A DNA stretch of 64,000 bases from Pseudomonas_S sp047607345 (GTDB lineage: Bacteria; Pseudomonadota; Gammaproteobacteria; Xanthomonadales; Xanthomonadaceae). Where the stretch lies: NCBI GenBank assembly GCA_047607345.1, contig JASGDF010000084.1, forward strand, positions 1-64,000, read 5' to 3'. The first letter of the stretch is position 1. Each line of letters begins with the position of its first letter. The notes beneath the pieces were generated by a model, which saw only the letters and a program-made list of their open reading frames with translations, had not been told where the DNA came from and ran no database searches. Positions 38,807 to 50,100 of the stretch are shown here, in pieces. The position numbers were made by a program, and so were the translations under genes.

Positions 38807-41800
38807 GCAAATACGATGCCGCAATCGCCCAGGTACTGGACGAGCAGACCCAGCAGCGTGCCAGTGCCGCCCTCCAGGCCCAGGACACCACACCGGAGCA
38901 GACCGCCCAGGTGATCGACCTGGCCCGGCGCTCGGGCCTTCCCACCGGCACCGTCGCCGGCAACACCCATCAGGTGCAGGCCGACCTGCAGCGCCAGGAG
39001 CTGGATCAGGTCAGCCGAACCGCGCCAGCCGTGGCGCAGTGGGCAACGACCAAGCCGGAGAACTATTCGCTCGCGCAGGACGACATGAGTACGCTCGGCA
39101 CAATCGGGCAGACCCTGGCCGACCTGCCGCGCGCAGTCGGAGCCGCGTTGCCGAACCTGTTCGGCCAGACCGTTGGCGGTGTCGGCGACCTGTACAACAC
39201 CACCGAGCGCACGCTGGGTCGCGGGCTGGACGCGGTAGGCCTGAATTATCATTTCGCCTTCGGCCGCGAGGACGTGCCGCTGCTGCTGCGGCCGGGTGAT
39301 GCGCTGGCCAGGTCCGGGCAGGAGTGGAAACGGGTCGGCAGCAAGATCGATGTACCGCAGGAGCGGCGCAACATCGTGACCGACACCGCCAGCGCCGTGG
39401 GGCAGCTTGGTGGCCAGCTGGCGCAAGCGGTCCTCGCCCCGGAGACCCTGTTCCCCTCGCTGCTGGCCCAGGGCGCCGACCAGATGGCCGAGCGGGTCGA
39501 GCAAACCGGCAAGGCGGGCACGGCCGAAGGCGATACCGCCATCCTTGGTGGCGCAGTGGTTACCGGCGCACTGGAGCGTTACGGCCTGGACAAGCTGCTG
39601 CATGGGCTGCCGATGGGGATCCGCCAGCCACTGCTGAAGCGCGTAGCCGATCTGGCCATCGGTGGCGGCATCGAGGCCACCCAGGAGGTAACCGAAGGCA
39701 TCGCCCAGGACGTATTGACCCAGCGCCTGCTGGATCCGAATGCCCAGATCGGCCAAGACTTGGCCCAACAGGCCACCGTGGCCGGCAGCGCCGGCGTGAT
39801 CGCCCGCGCGGTGATCAACGGCATTGCTCATCGCCAGGCCCGCGCACAGGCGCATCAGGAGCGTCAGGTGATCGACACGCTGGTCGACCAGACCGCCGAG
39901 TCCAAACTGAAGTCCCGCAGCCCTGAGGCCCTGCAGGAGCTGGTGGAAACCGCCCAGCCTGGCCAATCGGTCTACGTGCCCCTGGAAACTCTGCAGGCCC
40001 ACTACGGCACGCGCGCCGAGCAGGCGGTCACCACCCTCACCGGCGACCCCAACGCCTTCGCCGAGGCCACCAGCAGCGGCGCCGAGGTGCAGATCCCGCT
40101 ATCCCGCTACGTGTCGATCATCGACCCGGCCGCGCATGCGCAGCTGGCCGATCACCTGCGCTTGCAGCCGAGCGAGGAAGTGAAGCCCGGCAGCGCCGAG
40201 CCGAACATCGAACAGGAGGTCGAGTCCACACTGCAGGAGCTGCGCGAGCAGGAGGCTGCGCCGGCCAACCCCGACGCCCCCATCATCGACCCCGGCCGCG
40301 CCCTGCTGTCCGAGGACCTGATGGACGCCCAGACCTGGGGCGAATACCAGGCCATGCGCCAGTCGGCATTCGAGGCCACCGAGCAAGCCCGCGCCGCCGA
40401 ACGCGAGCGGTTCCGGGCGCGCGAGCAGGCGCGGCTGCAGCAGGGCATCCGCAAGCAGATCCAGGCCGAGGTCCAGGCCGAGATCGCCAAGCAGCCGGTG
40501 TACAAGGCAGTCCGGCTGCTGAAGGCCGGCAAGCTGTCCGACGGCACCGAGATCAAGCTCAACGCCGACGACGTACTCGCCAGTTACGGCCAGAAGGTAC
40601 TGGACGCGCTGCCCGGCATGACCCGCAAAAAAGGCGGCCCGCACCCCGATGACGTCGCCCCGCTGCTGGGCTACCGCAACGGCGGCCAGATGCTCCATGC
40701 GTTGACCACGGCACCGAAGCTCGAGGAGGTGGTGCGCGCCGAGACCGACGCCCGCATGCCCGAGATCGAGGACGGCTATCGCCCCGATGACGGCCTGGAC
40801 CCGCAGGCCAAGGTGCTGCTGCACGAGGTCCAGACGATCGAGCGCCGCGCCGGCGGCATCCGCACCCACGACAGCGTGCTGCGCGAGACCGCGCGCCGGC
40901 TGATCACCGAGAAGCAGGTCACCTACATCGCGCCGGCGAAATATCGCCTGGCCGAAGCCCAGGCCGCGCGGGACGCCTACAACGCCGCCAGCAAGGGCCG
41001 CTGGTCGGATGCGGCCTCCGCGCGCCGGCGCCAGCTGCAGGCCCTGTACCTGTACCGGGAAGCCCGCAACGCCCGCGAAGACGCCACCCGCATCGGTCGC
41101 TACCTGGCGCAGTTCGCCAAGAAGAAGACCCGCCAGACAATCGGCAAGGCCGGCGGCGGTTACCTCGCGCAGATCGACGCGCTACTGGACCGCTTCAACT
41201 TCGCCCACCTCACCCGCCCGCAGATGGCCGAGCGCGAGGGCCTGGCCGCCTGGATCCAGGGCAAGGCCGAGCAAGGCATCATCGTGGACGTGCCGCCCAG
41301 CATCGCCGACGAAGCGTTCCGGGTGCCGTTCAAGCAGCTGCGGATGGGCGAGCTGCGCGACTTGCACGACGCAGTGCGTACCCTCGCCCACGCCGCCAAC
41401 GAATCGAATCTGATCCGCATCGAGGGCGAAACCCGCGACCTGCAGGACACCGACACTGCCATGGCCCAAGCCGTGCGCGAGGGCAACAAGCAGATCCGCC
41501 ACCATGCCGGCGATCCGACCTGGAGCGAAGCGATCCGCAAGGAGGCCGGCCACGCCCGCGGCCTGCTCGGCGCCGCCACCGACATCGCCCGCGAGCTGGA
41601 TGGCTTCAAGGACCTCGGCGCGGTGTGGTCCAACACCGTCGGCGTGATCCGCAAGGCCAACGACCGGGTCAACGTCGAGTTGCGCAAGGCGATGGAGGCC
41701 ACCGCGAGCATCAAGCTCAAGCACTACAGCAAAGCCGAGCTGCGCGACTTCAACAAGGCCCGCTACTTCCCCGAACTGGAGGACCGCTGGAGCAAGGGCC

Positions 41801-43497
41801 GCATCCTGGCCCTGGCATTGAACTGGGGCAATGCCGGCAACCGCGAGGCGATCCTGACCCAGAACAAGGCACGACTGAGCCCCGAGCATGTCGGCACCCT
41901 GCTACGGACTTTGGACGCCCGGGACTGGGCCTTCGTGCAGGACGTGTGGGACCACCTGGACAGCTACTGGCCGCAGATCGCCGAGGCCCAGCGCCGGCGC
42001 ACCGGCCTGGCACCGGAGAAGATCGAGCGCTCGCCGTTCGCAGTGACCACCCGTGACGGCCAGACCCTCACCGTGACCGGCGGCTACTACCCGCTGAAGT
42101 TCGAGGCCGACAGCGTCAAGGCGCTGCGCGAGGAACAGTCAGACCTGTTCAAGGCGATCCAGCTCGGGCGCTTCGCCAAGGCAGCCACCAAGAACGGCCA
42201 CACCATCGAGCGCGTCGGCTCGGGCGGCCGCACGGTGCGCCTGGACCTAGGCGTGATCGATCAGCACCAGCGCGATGTGATCCGCGACCTGCACCTGGGC
42301 GACGCGGTCAACTACGTCTACCGGGCACTGAAGGGTGACCAATTCGCCGAGGCGATCCGCGACACCGGCAAGCTCGAGCTGCTGCGCGCCATGGACCTGT
42401 GGCTGAAGGATGCCGCCTCCGGCGAGATGGGCCTGCGCACCAAAGGCGAGCAGGTGGTGCGCTCGCTGCGTTCCAACTTCACTGCTTCGGTACTGACCTA
42501 CAAGGTCACCAGCGCCCTGGCCCAATTGACCGGCGTGTTCAACACCAGCGCCACCCTGGGCAAGGTCGCCACGGTCCGTGGCGTGATGGAGCTGGCCAAC
42601 CACCCCGTCAGCAGCTACCGTCGGGCGATGCAGTCGGACTTCATGCGCCAGCGCCTGCAGACTCACGTCGAGGCCGTCCAGGCGGTCCTGGACGCCGATG
42701 CAGGACGCTTCAGCCAGTACAAGGCACAGATGATCCGTCACGGTTACGCGATGATGCAGGGCGTGCAGTCGGTGGTCGACGTGGCCAGTTGGGTCGCCGC
42801 CGAGCGGGTCGGCCTGGAGAGATTCAAGGACCTGGGCAAGGCTCGGCAGTACGCCGACGACGTCGTCGCCCGGACCCAGGGTTCGGGCGAGTTCATCGAC
42901 AAGAACGCGATCCAGCGCGGCACGCTCAGCGAGAACATGCGCCAGTCCGAATGGGTGCGCGCCACGACCACGCTACAAGGCTATCTGATCGCGGTCCAGA
43001 ACGCCGCCTACGAGCGGACCCGTCGAACCAACTTCAGGAACCCCCTGCAGACCGTGAATTGGATGGTCGACTTGGTGCAGATGCTGATCCTGCCGGGGAT
43101 CGTGACAGCGATCATCCGCGGCCAGTGGCCCAAGGACGAGGACGACGACGGCAGCACCCTGGACGACTGGATCCTGAAGTCCGGCGAGGACGGCCTGGCG
43201 ACGCTGGTCGGCGGCATCCCCGGCCTGTCGGCAGCCGCCTCGGAGTTGCGCGGCTACGACGCCAAGGGCGTGGTGGCCGATGCCTGGGAATCGGCGGGGC
43301 GGGCGATCACCCAGGCCAAGCAGGGCGAGCTGGACAAGGCCGCGGTCAAGTCGGCAATCAACGTCGCCAGCTTCGCCACCGGCGTGCCGGCCAGCCAGAT
43401 CAACACGACGATCGATGCGATCGATCAGGCCCAGGATGGCGAGCCGGTCAGCCCGTGGGAGTACGTCAACGGGCCGCAGAAGGACAGGGACGAGTGA
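38803..43497 (+). CDS. giant ejection/internal virion-type protein (1564 aa)
   Basis: The largest gene of the element, encoding a 1564-residue helical protein. There are hydrophobic stretches near residues 100-130 and 310-330 and long charged coiled-coil regions (EQARAAERERFRAREQARLQ near 530). There is no enzymatic motif I recognise. Size, composition and position after a transglycosylase core protein match the large DNA-ejectosome proteins of T7- and Bcep22-like phages, or phage polyvalent proteins. It runs to within 90 bases of the right att. Confidence 0.65.
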   Translation: MSKYDAAIAQVLDEQTQQRASAALQAQDTTPEQTAQVIDLARRSGLPTGTVAGNTHQVQADLQRQELDQVSRTAPAVAQWATTKPENYSLAQDDMSTLGTIGQTLADLPRAVGAALPNLFGQTVGGVGDLYNTTERTLGRGLDAVGLNYHFAFGREDVPLLLRPGDALARSGQEWKRVGSKIDVPQERRNIVTDTASAVGQLGGQLAQAVLAPETLFPSLLAQGADQMAERVEQTGKAGTAEGDTAILGGAVVTGALERYGLDKLLHGLPMGIRQPLLKRVADLAIGGGIEATQEVTEGIAQDVLTQRLLDPNAQIGQDLAQQATVAGSAGVIARAVINGIAHRQARAQAHQERQVIDTLVDQTAESKLKSRSPEALQELVETAQPGQSVYVPLETLQAHYGTRAEQAVTTLTGDPNAFAEATSSGAEVQIPLSRYVSIIDPAAHAQLADHLRLQPSEEVKPGSAEPNIEQEVESTLQELREQEAAPANPDAPIIDPGRALLSEDLMDAQTWGEYQAMRQSAFEATEQARAAERERFRAREQARLQQGIRKQIQAEVQAEIAKQPVYKAVRLLKAGKLSDGTEIKLNADDVLASYGQKVLDALPGMTRKKGGPHPDDVAPLLGYRNGGQMLHALTTAPKLEEVVRAETDARMPEIEDGYRPDDGLDPQAKVLLHEVQTIERRAGGIRTHDSVLRETARRLITEKQVTYIAPAKYRLAEAQAARDAYNAASKGRWSDAASARRRQLQALYLYREARNAREDATRIGRYLAQFAKKKTRQTIGKAGGGYLAQIDALLDRFNFAHLTRPQMAEREGLAAWIQGKAEQGIIVDVPPSIADEAFRVPFKQLRMGELRDLHDAVRTLAHAANESNLIRIEGETRDLQDTDTAMAQAVREGNKQIRHHAGDPTWSEAIRKEAGHARGLLGAATDIARELDGFKDLGAVWSNTVGVIRKANDRVNVELRKAMEATASIKLKHYSKAELRDFNKARYFPELEDRWSKGRILALALNWGNAGNREAILTQNKARLSPEHVGTLLRTLDARDWAFVQDVWDHLDSYWPQIAEAQRRRTGLAPEKIERSPFAVTTRDGQTLTVTGGYYPLKFEADSVKALREEQSDLFKAIQLGRFAKAATKNGHTIERVGSGGRTVRLDLGVIDQHQRDVIRDLHLGDAVNYVYRALKGDQFAEAIRDTGKLELLRAMDLWLKDAASGEMGLRTKGEQVVRSLRSNFTASVLTYKVTSALAQLTGVFNTSATLGKVATVRGVMELANHPVSSYRRAMQSDFMRQRLQTHVEAVQAVLDADAGRFSQYKAQMIRHGYAMMQGVQSVVDVASWVAAERVGLERFKDLGKARQYADDVVARTQGSGEFIDKNAIQRGTLSENMRQSEWVRATTTLQGYLIAVQNAAYERTRRTNFRNPLQTVNWMVDLVQMLILPGIVTAIIRGQWPKDEDDDGSTLDDWILKSGEDGLATLVGGIPGLSAAASELRGYDAKGVVADAWESAGRAITQAKQGELDKAAVKSAINVASFATGVPASQINTTIDAIDQAQDGEPVSPWEYVNGPQKDRDE

Positions 43498-43524
43498 GAC
43501 TGCAGTTACTGTGCAGTTACGAAA

Positions 43525-43555
43525 AAGCCGGCTCGATGGCTGGCTTTGTTCTTTT
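43525..43555 (+). terminator. intrinsic terminator at the element's right end
   Basis: AAAGCCGGC-TCGAT-GGCTGGCTTT with TGTTCTTTTT after it. It ends rightward transcription before it reaches tRNA-Val. Confidence 0.8.
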
Positions 43556-43587
43556 TCCACGAAACCCCTTAGTTTCAGGGGCTTAAG

Positions 43588-43629
43588 TGGTGGGCGGTAC
43601 AGGGTTCGAACCTGTGACCCCTACCATGT
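43588..43629. repeat. attR within tRNA-Val
   Basis: The 42-base partner of attL; it is the 3' half of the functional tRNA-Val, so the integrated element leaves an intact tRNA. Confidence 0.93.
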
Positions 43630-43662
43630 CAAGGTAGTGCTCTACCGCTGAGCTAACCGCCC
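43588..43662 (-). tRNA. tRNA-Val(GAC)
   Basis: A complete cloverleaf on the minus strand: acceptor GGGCGGT/ACCGCCC, D arm GCTCAGCGGTAGAGC, anticodon loop TTGACAT between CTACC and GGTAG, T loop TTCGAAC, CCA encoded at 43588-43590. It is the integration target of the 17.7 kb element. Confidence 0.97.
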
Positions 43663-43700
43663 GGTGACCCTACAGTGAATTGCTCAGTGCAGGGGCGCGC

Positions 43701-43730
43701 ATTCTAGCCCAGCTCCGGGGAGTTTCACAA
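43701..43730 (-). promoter_or_regulatory. tRNA-Val promoter
   Basis: Minus-strand TTGTGA (43725-43730) and TAGAAT (43701-43706), spaced by 18 bases, about 40 bases before the tRNA 5' end. Confidence 0.7.
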
Positions 43731-43786
43731 TAGTCCGCCAACAAAAATCACCTCGGACATCGGCCAGACTCGCTACACGACCGACT

Positions 43787-45805
<2,019 letters not shown>

Positions 45806-45955
45806 GACGATGGCTGCTCTGGACGATTGACCAGTATAGCCATCGTTCGCCGACGCCCCGGCAAGCAAAAACCCTACACAAGGAGGGACCAATGACCGAT
45901 TCAGTCCCCACACCCGAGCCGCGAGACTGCTACGAAACAGCAAGGAAACAGCCTT

Positions 45956-46486
45956 ATGCCAGGGAAGGCATCCACCGGCTTCACATTGCTCGAATCCATG
46001 ATCGCGATGGCAGTGCTCGGCATCCTGGTCGCGGCCGGCCTGCCCTCATTCAAGGGTACGCTTGAACGGCAGCAGGCCAGAGCCGCTGCACACCTGCTGA
46101 GCAGCCAGTTCGCCGTCGCGCGCAGCACGGCGATCAGCCGGCAGATGCCCGTAACGGTCTGCCCCTCCACCGATGGAATACGCTGCGGCAACGACAGCGA
46201 CTGGACCAACGGCTGGATCATGTACCGCGATCCTGGCAGGGCTGCGCAACCCGCCGGTGCGGCGGCGATTCTCAGGTGGGAGAACCGCCCGCCCGCTGGA
46301 GCCAACCGCCTGCTCTCCTCGCCCGGCCGACGCCTCGTCCGCTTCCTCCCAGATGGCCGCAGCGCCGGTACGAACCTGCGCGTACGCATCTGCTCGGACG
46401 AGCGCCTGATGGCCGAGATCGTGGTGAACAACCTCGGCCGCACGCGATCGTCCAGACCGCCGCGCGAACTGCCTTGTTCCGGCTAG
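45956..46486 (+). CDS. GspH/FimT-family minor pseudopilin
   Basis: A 176-residue type IV pilin-like protein. The class III signal KASTG^FTLLESMIAMAVLGIL would be cut by PilD before Phe. The GspH beta domain follows, with LSSQFAVARSTAISRQMPVT, CGNDSDWTNGWIMY and VRICSDERLMAEIVVNNLGR. It is a priming or minor pilin of the type IV pilus. It sits apart from and opposite to the fimU-pilE operon. Confidence 0.9.
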   Translation: MPGKASTGFTLLESMIAMAVLGILVAAGLPSFKGTLERQQARAAAHLLSSQFAVARSTAISRQMPVTVCPSTDGIRCGNDSDWTNGWIMYRDPGRAAQPAGAAAILRWENRPPAGANRLLSSPGRRLVRFLPDGRSAGTNLRVRICSDERLMAEIVVNNLGRTRSSRPPRELPCSG

Positions 46487-46538
46487 ACATGCGAGCCACG
46501 CCTCCTCCCGTCGGACAATAGACAGGACCCGGCAAGCA

Positions 46539-46574
46539 GAAAAAAGCAAAGGGCCGCGATTTCTCGCAGCCCTT
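46539..46574 (-). terminator. tRNA-Asn terminator
   Basis: AAGGGC and GCCCTT pair around an inner TGCGAG/CGCG stem; GCTTTTTTC follows on the minus strand. It lies 9 bases past the tRNA end. Confidence 0.85.
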
Positions 46575-46582
46575 GCAGGATA

Positions 46583-46659
46583 TGGCGCCCGAAGTTGGAC
46601 TCGAACCAACGACCCCCTGATTAACAGTCAAGTGCTCTAACCGGCTGAGCTATTCGGGC
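46583..46659 (-). tRNA. tRNA-Asn(GTT)
   Basis: Acceptor GCCCGAA/TTCGGGC, D arm AGCTCAGCCGGTTAGAGC, anticodon loop CTGTTAA (GTT), T loop TTCGAGT, CCA encoded at 46583-46585. Confidence 0.97.
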
Positions 46660-46668
46660 GGGGCGCGC

Positions 46669-46698
46669 ATTGTAACGAGGCTTCGACGGGTAGTTCAA
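46669..46698 (-). promoter_or_regulatory. tRNA-Asn promoter
   Basis: Minus-strand TTGAAC (46693-46698) and TACAAT (46669-46674), spaced by 18 bases and followed by a GC-rich discriminator, typical of stable-RNA promoters. Confidence 0.75.
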
Positions 46699-46726
46699 GC
46701 CCCGCGCGAAAATTTTTCCAGGCGAC

Positions 46727-47149
46727 TCACCAGCATTCCGACAACGCCGCGCCGCTGCTCGTTTTCGCGCCCGCCTGGTTGATCGACAGCGTGCCGCAGG
46801 TATCCGCGGCCTGGGCGCCCTGGGGCGTCGCCACGAGGGTGAAGGTGGACTGGGTGGGCGCCGGCTCCAGTTCGATCCGATACATCATCCTCGCCCCCGC
46901 CTCGCGGGGAGACTGTTCGAACGCCAGCACATAGCCGGCATAGCTGTTGTTCACCGTGTGCTCGCGCTCGGCCAACTGCGCGAGCTCGACCAGGTCCGCC
47001 TTCGCCTGCGCCCTGCGCGACTTGCGTACCTGGTCCTGGTAGGCCGGATAGGCAATCGCGGCGAGAATCGCCACGATCGCCACCACGATCATCAACTCCA
47101 GCAAGGTGAATCCACTCGTCAGCCTGCGGCGATATGCCCGCCTCCTCAT
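46727..47149 (-). CDS. pilE: PilE-type minor pilin
   Basis: A 140-residue type IV pilin-like protein. The leader RRRLTSG^FTLLELMIVVAIVA is cut by PilD, followed by the long N-terminal helix (YPAYQDQVRKSRRAQAKADL) and a small beta domain with a Cys pair (DTCGTL and SECW at the end). It is the last gene of the minor pilin operon and follows pilY1 by 13 bases. In Pseudomonas and Xanthomonas PilE joins FimU-PilV-PilW-PilX at the pilus tip or base. Confidence 0.92.
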   Translation of the reverse strand: MRRRAYRRRLTSGFTLLELMIVVAIVAILAAIAYPAYQDQVRKSRRAQAKADLVELAQLAEREHTVNNSYAGYVLAFEQSPREAGARMMYRIELEPAPTQSTFTLVATPQGAQAADTCGTLSINQAGAKTSSGAALSECW

Positions 47150-47162
47150 GCTCCGAACCTCC

Positions 47163-50100
47163 TCATTTGATCTGTCGCCAGGACTGCCTGCCGCAAGCGC
47201 GCGGCATGTAGAGCGGCGAGGCGCCGGAGACCTGAATCACCATTGAGCATTGGCTCAACAAGGCGTTTTCGAGATCCGCCTTCGTCGCCTCCGGGGCAAG
47301 GAGCGCGCCCCTCGCCATCGTCATCACCGCCACATCCTTCACCGGAGCCGAGCCGGTGCTGGAAAGCGCAATTGCGCCGGTACCCACTGCATGGGAATCA
47401 CCGGTCAGTGAGCCGATTCTCACGCCCGACAGCGCCGCCGCGCCGTTCAGTGCGTTCAAGCCGTACAGCCAGTTGGCGCCCACGGTGCTGCAAGCATCGG
47501 TCGAACTGGGATCGAAGGTCGGGAAGAACACGATGCCGCTCTCGATCTCGGGATTACCGACGAAGCGTTCACCCGTGGATGCGAGATCGATGTACCAGCC
47601 CAGCTTGCCCACCGGCATCGAGTAACGGGTCGTGGTCCGCACACCGGAAGCCGTGGTGATGATCTTCTGCTCCAGCAGGTTCGCACGCCCCAGCGTCATG
47701 GACACGCCGCGATCCAGCACTCCATACAGGGTCTGCTGACTGTTATCGATCGCATCACTCTTGAACGAGAACGCGCCAGTGCCAAAATAAAGCATGACAC
47801 CGCCGCCCGGCCCCGCCGCCGCCTGCAACCCGCCCAGGATCGGTTGCCGATTACCCTCATCGTCCGCCGCCACGAACAACGGCGTCGTAACCGCGTCGAG
47901 CAGCCTCGTCGCGGCCGGATCGGCAGTGACCGAGCGCAGGTCGAACTTCCATACCGCCCCCTTCTGGTCCGCGGCGTAAACGGTATCTGCGTAGCCGTCC
48001 CTGGCGGCCACGCTCAGATCGCTGCCACTCCAGCGATCCAGCACGACGATGTTGCCCAATCCGTTGCTGCCGGCAACCCCCGACTCCTGTGCCGGGATCA
48101 ACGTGACCCTCCCGCTCATGATGTCGACGACGAACAGCATGGCCTTGCCATTGATGCTGCCGTAGCCGTTGCCGAAGATCGCCTTCCAGCTGACCGAACC
48201 CGCGGTGCTGCGCACCGGGACGATCACCGGCTTGCCGAGGACATTACCAATGTTGTTGGCGATGTCGGCATCGTCGCTGCTGTCGTTGAGTTCCCACAAC
48301 CGACTGGAGCCAACGAAGCTGTCCGGATCACTGACATCCAGCGCAAACACCCCCTTCCCTCCCGCCCCGGACGTACCAACCAGGACCGACATCCAATCGT
48401 CGTTACCGTTGGCGATATCGGCGACCGTGATGGGGCCATCGACGTAGTAGCGGTGCTGGAAGACCTGGTCATCCTTGTCCTCGGCCCTGTACGGGAACAG
48501 CAGGTTGCCCATGTGCCCCAGGACGGACTGAGGGACGTAGGCGAACTTCTCCACGCCCGTGCCGCCGTCGAACGCGTGCAGCATGCCGTCGTTGGCGCCG
48601 ACGTACACCATGTTGGCGCGATTCCTGGCCTTGGTCTTCAGGAAGGCCGCATACCCATATGGATCGTACTTGCCCGTGGTGTGGTCGTAGATCGACGTAT
48701 AGCCGTAGTCGTCACTCGGCGCGGAAATGACCGGCGTCGAGTTCACGATGTCGCCGAGCCGCGTGGTCCGCGTGCGCAATGGCGTGTCCCTGGAGGCTTC
48801 CAGCGTCTGGTCGCCACGCAGGTAGGCGATCGCCTGGTCCAGGCTGACATTGAGTTCGGAGCGGATCGTGGATGCACTGCAACGCGACAGATTGTCGCTG
48901 CACAGATCCGCCAGGGCCAGGTTGCTCGAGTTGAACGGCGATGCCCCGCCCGAGGCTCCAAAATAGATGTTCCGATCCGTGGCCGCCGGCAGTCTGGCAC
49001 TGGCCTCCCACAGGGTCTCGTACTGGACCTCCCTGGTCACGGCATGGGTAGAGATGAATTGCGCCTTCAGCTCGCTGTACCAATCGGTACCATTGTTGCC
49101 CGCCCTGTAGACCGGGGTAACCGAGAAAGACCCGGATCCGATGCGCGAGCCCGTGAGCGAGATACTTCCGGAGGGCGAATTTCCATCGCCACTCAGCGAA
49201 AGGATGCGCCGCATGGCGGCGGTGACCTCGGCCGGCGTCTGTGCATTGACGAACTCACCACGAGCATTGATGACGCCATGCCAGATTTCATCCACCGCGG
49301 CGCCATCGTCGACACTGGTCGGATCCGGCGACCAAACCGGCGCTGACGCGTATGGGTCCGCCGTCGCCGCCACGTCATTGCCATAGATACGTCCCTGCGC
49401 TCCCAATACGATCCCGTAGAAGTTCATGTGCAGGTTCACCTGGCAATCCAGGCGCTTCCAGTCCGCAGAATCCTTGCCCAGCGACGCGCACTGCTCCGGA
49501 ACTTTCACCACCCCGCCAACAAAACCGTTACCGCTACGCAACGGCACGTTCGCCCCGCTGTAATAGCTGGCTGCTATGTCGGCGATGGTATTGCTGTAAC
49601 TGTCGGCGAATGGTGCCCCCATCGCGCCATCGGCATTGCCATAAGCTTCTGGCTTATCAGACGAATTGGTATACCCATCGGTGAAAAGCATGCCCGCGTT
49701 CTTCTGACAGGCAAGCTGCACCGGCGCTTCATCGTCCGTGCGCTTGAATTGCTGCCCCAGCCATGCCACGGCACTGCGATTGGGAGTGGCGCCACCTCGG
49801 TCCACCAGCAGGCCATTGGCCTGCAGCTTCAGAATCTGCGCATACAACGCCTCCTTATCGGCTTCGACTCCCATGTCGTACATGGTGACGTCGACACGAT
49901 CATTGATGGTGAAATAGCCCACCCTCATCGTGTTTACCGAGGCCATGGACTCGGTCATTGAGCCCACCATCGCCAGCAAGCGATTGCGGTGATACTGGAA
50001 CCAGTTGGCAAAGTTCTGTATCGCGTCGTCGTATCCGCTGAGGTAATTCTCCGGCTTGATCTCGTAGCGGCGCAGACTGCAGCCCGGACCACAGGCATTC

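Larger units (their letters stand above)
25955..43629. mobile_element. prophage-like element integrated in tRNA-Val(GAC)
   Basis: A 17.7 kb element bounded by 42-base copies of the tRNA-Val 3' half (25955-25996 and 43588-43629, one mismatch). It has an integrase next to the left copy, an immunity region, early genes and a short set of virion genes. No large terminase, portal, major capsid, tail or lysis genes are recognisable. It is therefore either a deleted podovirus-like prophage or a satellite-like element. Confidence 0.92.
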
